A stretch of DNA of 64,000 bases, taken from Bin80 sp965208025 (lineage in GTDB: Bacteria > Bacteroidota > Rhodothermia > Rhodothermales > Bin80). Shown piece after piece: positions 46,894 through 56,673 of the stretch. The stretch lies in contig OZ242302.1 in assembly GCA_965208025.1 (NCBI GenBank), forward strand, positions 868,001-932,000, in the 5' to 3' direction. Position 1 is the stretch's first letter. Each line of letters begins with the position of its first letter. Both the position numbers and the translations under genes were made by a program. The notes under the pieces are model-generated. The model was not told where the DNA came from. It saw only the letters and a list, made by a program, of their open reading frames with translations, and did no database searches.

Positions 46894-49128
46894 TCAATTA
46901 TTATAACGTCGAGGTCCTCGTGGGCGTCTACCTCCACCGCGATAACCGCTATCGGTCCGTTCTCTGCGGGGAGGACGTTCACCCATCTTTATATGTGTTG
47001 GACGGGGAAGTGTTATTTTATGGCTGAGACGAAGGCGTCCACGATCACGAATTTCCATGAGCCTTACCCGAAGCTTGTCTCCTACCTGTACAGCATCACG
47101 AGGGTGATCAACCCAGTCCCAGGACAACTCACTCTTGTGCACCAATCCCTCTTTACCAGGGAGAATTTCTACGACAGCACCAATATCTAGAATACTACGC
47201 ACAATGCCGTCATATTCCTCTCCCACTTCAGGCGTCGTAACCAAAGATCGAATGATCTCAATCGCCTCATTAACGGAGGTTTCATCCGCACCAGCAATGG
47301 TGACATAACCCAGATTATCTTTCTCTTCAACTTCAATCACAACACCAGTGTCAGCCTGGATTCCCCGAACGATTTTACCACCCGGACCAATCACAGCCCC
47401 AATCAATTCGCTATCAATCGTGATTTGCGTCAGTCTGGGGGCATGAGGCGACATATTTTCGCGAGGCTTGACAAGCGTTTCATCCATGATGTCAAGGATA
47501 TGTAACCGAGCCTCCCGAGCTTGCTGCAAGGCCTGCAACATGAGTTCTCTGGATAAACCACTGATCTTGATATCCATTTGACAAGCCGTAATCCCGTCAC
47601 GCGTTCCAGTAACCTTGAAGTCCATGTCACCCAAATGATCTTCGGTCCCCAAAATATCCGTGAGCACTACATGACGGCTTTCATCAGCAATCATGCCCAT
47701 GGCAACCCCCGCCACCGCCTTTCGGATTGGAACACCCGCATCCATCAGAGCCAAGCTACCAGAGCAGACACTAGCCATTGAAGATGACCCATTTGATTCC
47801 AGCACATCCGCATTGACACGTATTGTGTAGGGGAACTCCTGCTCATCAGGAATCATGGATTGTAAGGCTCGTTCTGCAAGATAACCATGTCCGATCTCCC
47901 TGCGACTTGCCCCTCGTAGAAATTTTACTTCTCCAGTGGAGAATGGAGGAAATTCATAATGGAGGAAGAAGTGTTTGTCTTGCTGGTCAAATACCTGATC
48001 CACTGCCTGTTGATCACGAGTCGTCCCAAGCGTGACAGATGCCATCACTTGGGTTTCTCCGCGAGTAAAGATTGACGATCCGTGCACTCTGGGCAAGTAA
48101 CCTGCCTGACACCAGATCGAACGCACAGAATTTGGATCCCGACCATCAATTCGACGTTGATCAGCCAGAACCATTTCGCGCATCACCTCTCGAGAAACTA
48201 CATCGGCGGCGGAGCGAATTTGTGCGTCAATGGGATCTTCGGTATCGGGAAAATCTGCCGATATGACTTCAACAGCCTCCTCAACCATATCTCTGATCCC
48301 GCCATAGAAATTCTTCTTGTCATAGGGAGAACGAATATGGGATTCCAGTTTGCTCTGTAGTAATTCACGTACCCGATCAACCAAGTCAGGATCGGGAGAA
48401 TCTACTTCATAGTCCAAGGACTCAATTGGAGAGTAGGCCTCTTCAAACTGAGAACGAAGATCAAATTGTGCTTGACAAAGCTTTTTTATTGCTTCATGAG
48501 CAATAGATAAAGCTTCAACCACATCCTCCTCAGAGCACTCTTCCATCTCACCCTCAACCATCATGATCGCATCCATCTTCCCAGCTACTACTAGATTGAA
48601 ATCACTGTATTGCAATTCATCCATCGTTGGATTCACAACAAATACCTGATCAATACGCCCCACGCGAACCTCTGCAATAGGTCCATCAAAGGGAGAGCCA
48701 GACAGTAAGAGTGATGCGGAAGCCCCAACACCGAAAAGCATGTCCCCATCATTTTCAGTGTCTGCGGAGATGACCGATCCAATCAACTGGACCTCATTTC
48801 GAAATCCATCGGGAAATAGTGGCCGAATGGCTCGATCTACAAGGCGAGAGGTAAGAATTTCTTTATCATTCAGCCTCCCCTCACGTTTAATGAATCCACC
48901 AGGGATCTTGCCGCCAGAAGAAAATTTCTCTCGGTAATCCACGGTGAGCGGAAAAAAGGTTTGCCCTGATCGGGCCGTATCAGAGACGACGGCTGTGGCC
49001 ATCACCATTGTGTCTCCAGCACGTACGATAACCGCGCCGCCAGCTTGTTTAGCCAGCCTGCCGGTCTCTAACAATATGGTTTTCTCAGGCGCATATTCTA
49101 CATGCACCGTAACTGCATTAGGTGTCAT
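46894..49128 (-). CDS. pnp: Polyribonucleotide nucleotidyltransferase (PNPase)
   Basis: PNPase degrades RNA 3' to 5' using phosphate. The 744-residue protein has two RNase PH-like domains (KIPGGFIKREGRLNDKEILT and, in the second, LGTTRDQQAVDQ and LRGASRREIGHGYLAERAL), the helical domain between them, a KH domain (IGAVIGPGGKIVRGI) at about 570 and an S1 domain (GEEYDGIVRSILDIGAVVEI) at about 640-705, ending with a basic Arg/Gly-rich tail (PPRRERTDSGYRGGGRR). All are typical. ATG 49128 has a GAGGA site. rpsO lies 60 bases upstream, the usual neighbour; cold- or autoregulation through the leader is possible but not visible here. Confidence 0.97.
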   Translation of the reverse strand: MTPNAVTVHVEYAPEKTILLETGRLAKQAGGAVIVRAGDTMVMATAVVSDTARSGQTFFPLTVDYREKFSSGGKIPGGFIKREGRLNDKEILTSRLVDRAIRPLFPDGFRNEVQLIGSVISADTENDGDMLFGVGASASLLLSGSPFDGPIAEVRVGRIDQVFVVNPTMDELQYSDFNLVVAGKMDAIMMVEGEMEECSEEDVVEALSIAHEAIKKLCQAQFDLRSQFEEAYSPIESLDYEVDSPDPDLVDRVRELLQSKLESHIRSPYDKKNFYGGIRDMVEEAVEVISADFPDTEDPIDAQIRSAADVVSREVMREMVLADQRRIDGRDPNSVRSIWCQAGYLPRVHGSSIFTRGETQVMASVTLGTTRDQQAVDQVFDQQDKHFFLHYEFPPFSTGEVKFLRGASRREIGHGYLAERALQSMIPDEQEFPYTIRVNADVLESNGSSSMASVCSGSLALMDAGVPIRKAVAGVAMGMIADESRHVVLTDILGTEDHLGDMDFKVTGTRDGITACQMDIKISGLSRELMLQALQQAREARLHILDIMDETLVKPRENMSPHAPRLTQITIDSELIGAVIGPGGKIVRGIQADTGVVIEVEEKDNLGYVTIAGADETSVNEAIEIIRSLVTTPEVGEEYDGIVRSILDIGAVVEILPGKEGLVHKSELSWDWVDHPRDAVQVGDKLRVRLMEIRDRGRLRLSHKITLPRPTHIKMGERPPRRERTDSGYRGGGRRPRGPRRYNN

Positions 49129-49188
49129 TGATCCTCATTGTGATTTGCATTCCCAAGGTCATCATCCATGATGCCTGGAATTGTGAGT

Positions 49189-49455
49189 TTACTTGCGTAA
49201 CTCTAACGCTTTGGTGATATTACGATAACGCTCAATATCTTTATCCATTAAATAATTGAGCATTCTACGACGCTTGCCTACAAGCTTCAGGAGTCCACGT
49301 CGCGTTGCATGATCTTTTTTATTGTTCTGTAAGTGTTGTGTCAGATGACGAATCCGTTCAGAAAATATTGCAATCTGTACCTCAGCGGTCCCCGTATCCG
49401 AGGGGCTATTGCCATACTTCTCGGCAAGAAATTGTGTTTGCTCCTTTGATATCAT
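49189..49455 (-). CDS. rpsO: 30S ribosomal protein S15
   Basis: The 88-residue product is S15, a primary 16S rRNA binder. It shows the classic HLQNNKKDHATRRGLLKLVG and RRMLNYLMDKD segments and the SGTAEVQI-like entry (SDTGTAEVQIAIFSERI). Length is standard. It stands between ribF (116 bases upstream) and pnp, the order found in many bacteria. Confidence 0.97.
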   Translation of the reverse strand: MISKEQTQFLAEKYGNSPSDTGTAEVQIAIFSERIRHLTQHLQNNKKDHATRRGLLKLVGKRRRMLNYLMDKDIERYRNITKALELRK

Positions 49456-49571
49456 TCAATAGTAAAATGGTCTTGACCCAATCAGATCACGCTCTGCCTC
49501 ATGTCTACCGCTTGGGTCGCAACAGTGCAAGATTTCGGGGAATCCAGAGCGAATCAGACCACTGATACCCC

Positions 49572-50510
49572 CTACGATTCGCCGGGTTCCAATATTTTCC
49601 TGCATTCAAGTTCGTCCTGCTGCATAGCAACCTGAAGCTGTTGCATTGTATCAAAATTTTTCTCATCCCGAATTCGATCATAAAAATGGACTGTCAATTT
49701 TTTTTCGTAAATATCGTCATCAAAATCCAGTATGTGCACTTCCAGATGTAATCCCTGACTATCTTTGATGGCAGGGCGAATTCCAATGCTCATGATCCCT
49801 CCATGAAGAGTACCTCCCATTTGAACGCGAACAGCATAAATTCCATTGAGTGGAATGACCTTGTTCGGGTCTGCCAGAACCAAATTTGCGGTCGGGTAGC
49901 CTAATTCACGACCGCGTGAATCTCCATGAATCACATAGCCTGTAATCGAATAGGGGCGAGAGAGTAATGTTGAGGCAAATGATACGTTTCCCTCTTCCTG
50001 CAAAATTGATCGAATTTTTCGGGATGAAACAACTTCATGATCTACGAAATACGGCTCCACAACCCCAACGTCAAACCCATATTGCCCACCCATAGACGAT
50101 AGCAAATTCACATCACCTTTGCGATTCATGCCGAACCGATGGTCATGCCCCACAACAATGGTCCGAATCCCAATGGATCGCATGAGTAAATCAGTTACAA
50201 ATCGTTCAGCACTTAGTTTGGAAAATTCATCCGAAAATGGGAGAATGACCAATCTCCCTAATCCGAGGGAGGATAAAATCGCCGCCCTCTCGTCCATCGT
50301 TGTTAATTTGGGAAGAGGCTGATTTTGGAGAACTTCGCGTGGATGTGGATCAAATGTGATCAGAGTACTTAATCCATCCGAGTTTTTTGCTCGGCGAACA
50401 AGATCCGCAATGATCATTCGGTGCCCCAGATGGACTCCATCAAACGTGCCAACGGTCACAATGCTACCCGCTCGCCTGATTACGGCATTTAGTCCACGTT
50501 CCAGAATCAT
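49572..50510 (-). CDS. ribF: Bifunctional riboflavin kinase/FAD synthetase
   Basis: The enzyme makes FMN from riboflavin and FAD from FMN. The 312-residue protein has the N-terminal nucleotidyltransferase part (VTVGTFDGVHLGHRMII, VGHDHRFGMNRKGD, SSRKIRSILQEG-type switch) and the C-terminal flavokinase part (GELGYPTANL-type motif RELGYPTANLVLADPNK, NGIYAVRVQMGG, LEVHILDFDDDIY). Its ATG overlaps the truB stop by four bases (ATGA), showing translational coupling. Confidence 0.96.
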   Translation of the reverse strand: MILERGLNAVIRRAGSIVTVGTFDGVHLGHRMIIADLVRRAKNSDGLSTLITFDPHPREVLQNQPLPKLTTMDERAAILSSLGLGRLVILPFSDEFSKLSAERFVTDLLMRSIGIRTIVVGHDHRFGMNRKGDVNLLSSMGGQYGFDVGVVEPYFVDHEVVSSRKIRSILQEEGNVSFASTLLSRPYSITGYVIHGDSRGRELGYPTANLVLADPNKVIPLNGIYAVRVQMGGTLHGGIMSIGIRPAIKDSQGLHLEVHILDFDDDIYEKKLTVHFYDRIRDEKNFDTMQQLQVAMQQDELECRKILEPGES

Positions 50511-51247
50511 AGATTCTCCAGGGTAGCAACCAATTTGTCGATCGTTGGCGCTCGGTCTACCCGATAATCTCCAATGGCAGTCCGGCGTAACTGAGTGAGA
50601 TGGCCGCCTACACCTAGATGCTGACCGACATCATGTGCCAATACCCTGATGTATGTACCTTTGCTGCAGCGGACGAGAATGCTTACCTCTGCCCCCTCAA
50701 TGCGAAGTACTTCAAATTTATGAATGATCACCGTGTTCGGGCGGCGCTCAACGGATTCTCCCCTTCTGGCTTTTTTGTACAAACGTTCTCCTTTGACTTT
50801 GACCGCAGAGTACATTGGGGGAGTCTGTCCAATCACTCCTGTATAGTTCATGCATGCAGCTTCAATCTCTTCGTGAGATAACTGATCAATCATTTTTCGC
50901 TCTGTTACTTCAGTCTCTGAATCCATAGAGGGCGTGACTTCCCCGAGACGTATTGTACCGAGATAGGTCTTCGGAAGACAAAGAAATTGTAGCTGAGACT
51001 TGGTCGCCCTACCAAAAAGCAGGATGAGTAAACCGGTAGCGAATGGATCAAGTGTACCGGTATGCCCTATTTTGGTTGATTTTGGGAAATACCTCTTGAC
51101 TCTCCTGATGATATCATAGGATGTACACCCGCCGGGCTTATCTACCAGTTGTGCTGCCCCAAGAAAATCGTCTAATCTCCTTACACCCCCATGAACCGAT
51201 TGATCCAGCACCTTCACATGCCGAGGTTCATCAACTTGATCAAACAT
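50507..51247 (-). CDS. truB: tRNA pseudouridine(55) synthase TruB
   Basis: TruB makes pseudouridine 55 in the T-loop of tRNA. The catalytic motif GHTGTLDPFATGLL (Asp nucleophile) and later YTGVIGQTPPMYSAVKVKGERLY and CSKGTYIRVLAHDVG are present. The N-terminus is about 30 residues longer than usual before LVDKPGGCTSYDII, so the true start may be a non-ATG codon further in; no better ATG is visible. Part of the rimP-nusA-infB-rbfA-truB-ribF cluster. Confidence 0.95.
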   Translation of the reverse strand: MFDQVDEPRHVKVLDQSVHGGVRRLDDFLGAAQLVDKPGGCTSYDIIRRVKRYFPKSTKIGHTGTLDPFATGLLILLFGRATKSQLQFLCLPKTYLGTIRLGEVTPSMDSETEVTERKMIDQLSHEEIEAACMNYTGVIGQTPPMYSAVKVKGERLYKKARRGESVERRPNTVIIHKFEVLRIEGAEVSILVRCSKGTYIRVLAHDVGQHLGVGGHLTQLRRTAIGDYRVDRAPTIDKLVATLENL

Positions 51248-51371
51248 TGGATTCTCGCCTACGGAAAACTTATGACTTCCCTATGCATGATGTATCTTGC
51301 TCTGCCCAACAAAGTTGTTTTCTGGCCCAACCTATGGAGATCAGGCCTCTATTGAGTTTCCACCGAGAGGA

Positions 51372-51728
51372 TTATTCGTGTTGATCCCGATGATTGATTT
51401 GATCAAACAAATCGTCTATTCGACGGACATGTTCTTGAGAGTTGTCCAGAAAAAACCTTAGATCTGGTACTGCTCTCATTTGATGACGGATTCGTTGGGC
51501 AAGAATTTTACGGATTGTTGGAGCGTGAGCCACAAATGTATCAAACGCTTTTTGACGCTCCTCGGCAGAATCAAGCAGAATGCTTAGATTGACATAAACA
51601 ATTGAAAGATCTCTGGTTACCCGAGTTCCTGTCACAGTCACCATGGACCCGTTAGGGAATTCGCGTGCTAGTACATCCGCAATCTCGCGGTGCATCAACT
51701 TGGCAACGCGCTGCGTTCGCACATTCAT
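51372..51728 (-). CDS. rbfA: Ribosome-binding factor A
   Basis: The 118-residue protein has the RbfA KH-type fold with VAKLMHREIADVLAREF and DLSIVYVNLSILLDS, followed by RHQMRAVPDLRFFLDNSQEH. It aids 16S 5'-end maturation and cold adaptation. It starts 5 bases after infB ends, so it is coupled with it. Confidence 0.94.
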   Translation of the reverse strand: MNVRTQRVAKLMHREIADVLAREFPNGSMVTVTGTRVTRDLSIVYVNLSILLDSAEERQKAFDTFVAHAPTIRKILAQRIRHQMRAVPDLRFFLDNSQEHVRRIDDLFDQINHRDQHE

Positions 51729-51733
51729 GGATT

Positions 51734-54685
51734 CTAAGAAACCTCTAGCGTACGCTTCGTTTGTACCATTTCAAAGGCCTCAATCTGATCCCCAACTTTG
51801 ATGTCATTATAATTCTCAACCCCAATCCCACATTCATAACCAGAGAGAACCTCCCGTACATCATTCTTGAATCGTCGGAGGGAGGCCAGATTCCCCTCAT
51901 AGATCACAATACCCTCACGCAGAAGATGAATGGAGTCACTCCGTCGGATTCGCCCCTCAGATACATAACACCCCCCAACAGATCCAATTTTGGGAACCTT
52001 GAAGACTTCGCGGACTTCTGCAACACCAGTGATCTTCTCGGTTTCCTCGGGCGTAAGCAACCCTTCAAGGGCATCTCGAACATCTTCAATCGCATCGTAG
52101 ATAATGGAATACGTCCGAATATCAATTTCTTCACGCTCAGAGGCTGCACGGGCGCCAGCTGTAGGACGAACCTGGAATCCAATGATGACTGCATCTGAGG
52201 CAGAAGCGAGCATAACATCACTTTCGGTGATTGCACCTACACCTGAATGAATAATGTTGACGGCTACCTCTTCGGTAGATATTTTATGTAGTGAATCATT
52301 GATCGCTTCAACAGAGCCACCGACATCCGCCTTGATGATCAGGTTTAACTCATTGAAGTCCCCTAATGCCATACGCCGTCCGATATCTTCCAGACGCACA
52401 TGCTTGTACTGTCTCATCTTCTGCTCTCGCCATATCTGTTGACGGCGCAAGGCAATCTCTCTCGCCTCCGATTCATCTTCAAGCCCGGACAACTGATCCC
52501 CGACAGTTGGTTGTCCTGGAAGTCCGAGTACCAAGGCTGGTTCACTTGGTCCGACGGCTTGAATACGATTATCTCTCTCATCAAACATTGCCCTGACCCG
52601 CCCTCCATAGATCCCAGCGACAAATGCATCGCCAACATTCAGGCTTCCGTTTTGAATGAGAACCGTCGCTACATTCCCCCGCCCACGATCTAATCGACTC
52701 TCAATTACAATGCCCTGTGCATGGCGGTCAGGGTTTCCCTTCAACTCTAACAGATCGGCTTCCAACAGAACTTTCTCAAGCAGGTCATCAATTCCCTCCC
52801 CCGTCTTTGCCGAAACAAATGCACACTGGACTTTCCCGCCATACTGCTCAACTAACACTCCATAATCAGAGAGTTCATTCATGACGCGCTGCGTATCCGC
52901 CTGTTCTAAATCAATCTTGTTTATTGCAATAATCAGGGCAACCTCTGCTGCCTTGGCATGATTGATTGCTTCAATTGTCTGGGGCATGACGGAATCATTT
53001 GCAGCAACAACCAAAATCACCACATCCGTTACTTTTGCACCACGAGCACGCATCGCCGTGAAGGCTTCATGCCCGGGCGTATCCAGGAACGTGACGACGC
53101 GATCATCTTCTAATGCAACCCTGTATGCCCCTATATGTTGGGTAATCCCCCCCGACTCGCCAGCCGCGACACTTGCTTTACGAACATAATCAAGAAGGGA
53201 AGTTTTCCCATGATCAACATGCCCCATGACCGTCACAACTGGCGCTCTTGGGATCAAGTGTTGAGGATCATCCTCAATCTCTTCAATATCATCAGACCCG
53301 AACTCGGTAATGAATTCTATCTGGAAGTCAAACTCATCGGCTACATAGGCAATGGTATCAGCATCAAGTCGCTGATTGATTGAGACCATCATTCCTGAAC
53401 TCAGCAGCATACTGATGACGTCCGTGACCGGAATTCCCATCAAATCTGCCAGTTCGCCAGTAGAGACAAACTCAGTGACTCGTAACAGACGATCCTTCTC
53501 TTCCTGTTCAATCTGCACATTGAGCCTCTCTTCTGCACGTTGCTGACGGCGTGCTCTTCGGCGGCGTTGCCGCACGCGCACTGTACTTTGGTCAATAGAA
53601 AGTAACGTTTCCTGAACTGACTGGCTCACCTCCTCAGAGTCAGCCTTTGCCTTACGTTTTCGCTTGCGCTTTGGGGGAGTAGATGTTTCAACCGACTTCT
53701 CGGCAGGTTTGGGGGCAGGCTTAGATGCAGCGAGTTTTTTTCGTTTTCGCTTTCTTCTGCGTTTAATTCCTGGCTCCCCTTTCCCCTCAACGGTATCAAG
53801 ATCAATCTTCCCGAGTACCTTTGTCCCTTGCAACTTGTATCTATCTGCGGAGATCACTTCATCCTGGGAATCCTCAATTTCAAGATCATCTTCGTCAACA
53901 AGCAAATCATCTTCCAGGAAAGCTGGATCATCATCTAGATCCTTCTCTTCTTCAGCCAAGCTATCGGGTTCCTGGATAGGCTTAATCTCTGAATCATCTG
54001 TCTCTGATGATGGAGTGGTATCCTCAATAGTAGGGATCAACTCCTCTTCAGTCAAGACCTCTTCTTTGGATTCTGGATCAGTCGTTACCGTTTCTTGAAT
54101 TTCAGAAGCTACGGCTTCATCCTCCAATGCAGGTTCTGTATCCGGTAAGACTGGATCCAGCGATTCAGAACTCGGGGAAACATCCTCTTGTTCGGATTCT
54201 GGGCTTTCAGGAATAGCATCTGGGACTGTGGGGTCATCAGTTTGTGCAACCGCCTCTGTATCGTCAAGCGTTGAACTTTCAGATTCAAGCGTGGGAGATG
54301 AATCCAGATCAGAAACAACATGCTCTTCGGTAGCAGGATCCGTCTCCTCTTCGGTTTTGGAAGCTTCTGGATCAAGGGTTGGTTGAACCACTTCGGGGAA
54401 CGTATTCGCAGGGGCAGAATCACCACTGGACTCCGATATTTGCGATTCGCGGATTGCGCGCAGTTCTTGCACCCGCTCACGTCCCTCGCGGTCTTCGGCA
54501 AAATGTTCAATCAGATCAAGGTAAACTTCCTCATCTGCGATTGCTGCATTGATTCCACTCCCGCTCAACGCGTCCGAACGTCCGAGTTCATTCAGGTGAG
54601 CGACGATCGTGTCAATCGTCAAATTAAGTTCTTTGGCTACTTTATGTAACCGAACTTTTTTGAATTTTTTTCCTGTGGCGGTCAT
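51734..54685 (-). CDS. infB: Translation initiation factor IF-2
   Basis: IF-2 is the GTPase that places initiator tRNA. The protein (about 983 residues) has an N-terminal IF2N domain (KVAKELNLTIDTIVAHLNEL), a very acidic Glu/Ser/Asp-rich stretch (residues about 95-280), a Lys/Arg-rich stretch (KRRRKRKRKKLAASKPAPK), a second IF2N-like part, then the G domain with G1 GHVDHGKTS (about 488), DTPGHEAF and NKID, and C-terminal domains with the TAGARA-type recognition region. I prefer ATG 54685; an ATG two codons earlier would leave almost no spacing after GGAG. It follows nusA after about 45 bases. Confidence 0.97.
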   Translation of the reverse strand: MTATGKKFKKVRLHKVAKELNLTIDTIVAHLNELGRSDALSGSGINAAIADEEVYLDLIEHFAEDREGRERVQELRAIRESQISESSGDSAPANTFPEVVQPTLDPEASKTEEETDPATEEHVVSDLDSSPTLESESSTLDDTEAVAQTDDPTVPDAIPESPESEQEDVSPSSESLDPVLPDTEPALEDEAVASEIQETVTTDPESKEEVLTEEELIPTIEDTTPSSETDDSEIKPIQEPDSLAEEEKDLDDDPAFLEDDLLVDEDDLEIEDSQDEVISADRYKLQGTKVLGKIDLDTVEGKGEPGIKRRRKRKRKKLAASKPAPKPAEKSVETSTPPKRKRKRKAKADSEEVSQSVQETLLSIDQSTVRVRQRRRRARRQQRAEERLNVQIEQEEKDRLLRVTEFVSTGELADLMGIPVTDVISMLLSSGMMVSINQRLDADTIAYVADEFDFQIEFITEFGSDDIEEIEDDPQHLIPRAPVVTVMGHVDHGKTSLLDYVRKASVAAGESGGITQHIGAYRVALEDDRVVTFLDTPGHEAFTAMRARGAKVTDVVILVVAANDSVMPQTIEAINHAKAAEVALIIAINKIDLEQADTQRVMNELSDYGVLVEQYGGKVQCAFVSAKTGEGIDDLLEKVLLEADLLELKGNPDRHAQGIVIESRLDRGRGNVATVLIQNGSLNVGDAFVAGIYGGRVRAMFDERDNRIQAVGPSEPALVLGLPGQPTVGDQLSGLEDESEAREIALRRQQIWREQKMRQYKHVRLEDIGRRMALGDFNELNLIIKADVGGSVEAINDSLHKISTEEVAVNIIHSGVGAITESDVMLASASDAVIIGFQVRPTAGARAASEREEIDIRTYSIIYDAIEDVRDALEGLLTPEETEKITGVAEVREVFKVPKIGSVGGCYVSEGRIRRSDSIHLLREGIVIYEGNLASLRRFKNDVREVLSGYECGIGVENYNDIKVGDQIEAFEMVQTKRTLEVS

Positions 54686-54731
54686 CACCATCTCCGTTAC
54701 CTTGCTTCGTTAATCGTGGTGGTGCAATGTC

Positions 54732-56012
54732 CTAGAACTGAAACTCTTCTTCCAGCTCCTCATCTTCTTCATCCTCAAACTCCGCACGAATAGATTCCAT
54801 AATTTGCGTGGCTACATCAGATTCAAGATCACTCCTGCGAATCAGTTCATCAACGGAAAGTTGAAGAACTGCCTTTGCGGAATCACAGCCAATTTCACGA
54901 AGTTTTTCGATGATGGCGGTACTGAACTCATCAGAGAATTCACCGATTTCTACATCTTCCTCATCAGCAGGAATTTCGCGAAAAATATCTAATTCAATCC
55001 CAGTCATGCGAGATGCAAGACGAATATTGATTCCTCCTTTGCCAATGGCTTGACTGACTTCATCTGCGCGAACAATCACCTTCGCCTTGGGGGGGATTAA
55101 ATTGTCATTAATGTTTACGGACACAGGGTTGGATGGAGAGAGTGCCCGCTTGATCAGCACATACAAGTCATCGGTCCATTCCATGACATCAATATTTTCA
55201 TTACTGAGTTCACGGACCACGGCATGGATCCTGTTTCCTTTGAGTCCAACGCATGCCCCAACGGGATCAATGCGGTCATCATGGCTGATGACTGCCACTT
55301 TAGCCCGATCGCCTGGCTCACGTTCAATGGCTTTAATCTCTACAATTCCCTCATCAATCTCTGGGACTTCCAACTCAAAAAGACGCTCCATGAGTTGTGG
55401 CGAAGCCCGACTGATGATGATCTGAGGGTTACTCCCTGCATCTCGGCGGACCTCTTTGACGATCGCTCGTAGCATATCCCCTTTACGATAACGGTCTCGA
55501 GGGATCTGTTCTTCGCGTGGCATAATAAGCTCAACGCGGTTGTGCAAGACCAGAATTTCCCTGCGTCGAATCTGATAAATCTCCCCGACCACTAATTCAC
55601 CAACCAGATCCGTGTATTCTGCATAGACATTTTCTTTTTCAATGTCCCGGATACGGTTCCGGAATGTATATCTAGCAGTCTGAACAGCACGCCGACCAAA
55701 TTCAGCTATGGAAATCTCTTCTGCCACTTCATCTTCAATCTCAAAATCATCATCAATTTTGACGGCATCACGCAGTTCAATCTGGGTTACGGGATCAGCT
55801 AAGTCATAATCTTCAACCACTTCACGGATATGAAGAACCTGAATATCTCCATGATCGGGATTAAGAATGATTTCGAATGATTCGTCCGAGCCAAACCGGG
55901 TACGAATCATCGCACGGATCACATCCTCCACAATTAATTGGAGTGTATCCCGGTCTATATCTTTCTCCCGGGCGATCTCAGCGAATGACGAGACAAGATC
56001 TCTACTGTGCAT
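54732..56012 (-). CDS. nusA: Transcription termination/antitermination factor NusA
   Basis: The 426-residue NusA binds RNA polymerase and modulates pausing and termination. It has the N-terminal domain (VEDVIRAMIRTRFG), an S1 region (VGEIYQIRRREILVLHNRVE), KH1 and KH2 (VGACVGLKGNRIHAVVREL and VSQAIGKGGINIRLASRMTG), and ends with a Asp/Glu-rich tail (EDEEDEELEEEFQF) after a helical segment. It lacks the extra acidic repeats of E. coli. It follows rimP after 14 bases. Confidence 0.96.
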   Translation of the reverse strand: MHSRDLVSSFAEIAREKDIDRDTLQLIVEDVIRAMIRTRFGSDESFEIILNPDHGDIQVLHIREVVEDYDLADPVTQIELRDAVKIDDDFEIEDEVAEEISIAEFGRRAVQTARYTFRNRIRDIEKENVYAEYTDLVGELVVGEIYQIRRREILVLHNRVELIMPREEQIPRDRYRKGDMLRAIVKEVRRDAGSNPQIIISRASPQLMERLFELEVPEIDEGIVEIKAIEREPGDRAKVAVISHDDRIDPVGACVGLKGNRIHAVVRELSNENIDVMEWTDDLYVLIKRALSPSNPVSVNINDNLIPPKAKVIVRADEVSQAIGKGGINIRLASRMTGIELDIFREIPADEEDVEIGEFSDEFSTAIIEKLREIGCDSAKAVLQLSVDELIRRSDLESDVATQIMESIRAEFEDEEDEELEEEFQF

Positions 56013-56026
56013 TGCAAATAATTATC

Positions 56027-56488
56027 TTACCAGGGAAGCTGTACTTTGGCCCACTGGATGTCCTTGTATAGAATTTCCAAAGATCCTTTTCCATAATCGA
56101 TCTGGATGGATGAATCTTCTGCAGCGATGAGTTCACCACAGACCTCGGTAGACACATCTTCCGCTTTCCTGTAATGAACCCGAAGATTTCGTCCCAAATG
56201 TTTGTGGTATTGTCGAGGCAAACGCAATGGACGATCTGCACCAGGAGTAGACACATTCAGCGAATAATTTCCAGGCATGACCTCACCGGTATCCAACGAG
56301 AACTCAATCTCTCGGCTCAGTTCGGCAAGTTGATTGACTCCGAGCGCTTCATCGCTTTCGACGAAGACATCAACAGCATGTGAACCTGAGCGACCCCGGA
56401 CGGAAAAATCAACCAAAAAAATCGGTCCTCTATCCACGAGTTCCTCAACAAGGGCACGAACCTGATCCTCAAGCCTTATGTTATCCAT
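56027..56488 (-). CDS. rimP: Ribosome maturation factor RimP
   Basis: The 153-residue protein has the RimP pattern: VDFSVRGRSGSHAVDVFVES, ELSREIEFSLDTGEVMPGNY and LNVSTPGADRPLRLPRQYHKHLGR. It helps 30S assembly. First gene of the rimP-nusA-infB-rbfA-truB-ribF series; the leader of 185 bases carries hairpins. Confidence 0.93.
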   Translation of the reverse strand: MDNIRLEDQVRALVEELVDRGPIFLVDFSVRGRSGSHAVDVFVESDEALGVNQLAELSREIEFSLDTGEVMPGNYSLNVSTPGADRPLRLPRQYHKHLGRNLRVHYRKAEDVSTEVCGELIAAEDSSIQIDYGKGSLEILYKDIQWAKVQLPW

Positions 56489-56525
56489 CAGTTCCTAATG
56501 TCAAAAACGCCCATCTATATACACA

Positions 56526-56582
56526 TGACGGGCGAGTCTCAAACGAATCAACAAAAAAGGGACTCGCATCCGAATCCCGTCA
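56526..56582. other. Two-step hairpin in the rimP leader
   Basis: TGACGGG (56526-56532) pairs with CCCGTCA (56576-56582), and inside it CGAGTC (56533-56538) pairs with GACTCG (56561-56566), with a 9-base bulge and a 22-base loop. A second hairpin ATCAGATGG/CCACCTGAT (56604-56624, one G-T pair) stands close by. There is no T-run after them on the minus strand, so they are more probably a structured leader than a terminator. No known riboswitch family was recognised. Confidence 0.4.
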
Positions 56583-56673
56583 GCCGTCAAGCGACTCCTC
56601 CATATCAGATGGTATCCACCTGATAGAACGCCGCTCCAGAGGATGCAACCCTCAGTTAAAATCAATGTTCCGA

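Noticed and set aside
56526..56582. tRNA gene upstream of rimP (as metY in E. coli)
   Set aside because: There is a T-arm-like piece (ATCCGAATCCC), but no acceptor stem, D-arm or anticodon arm fits.
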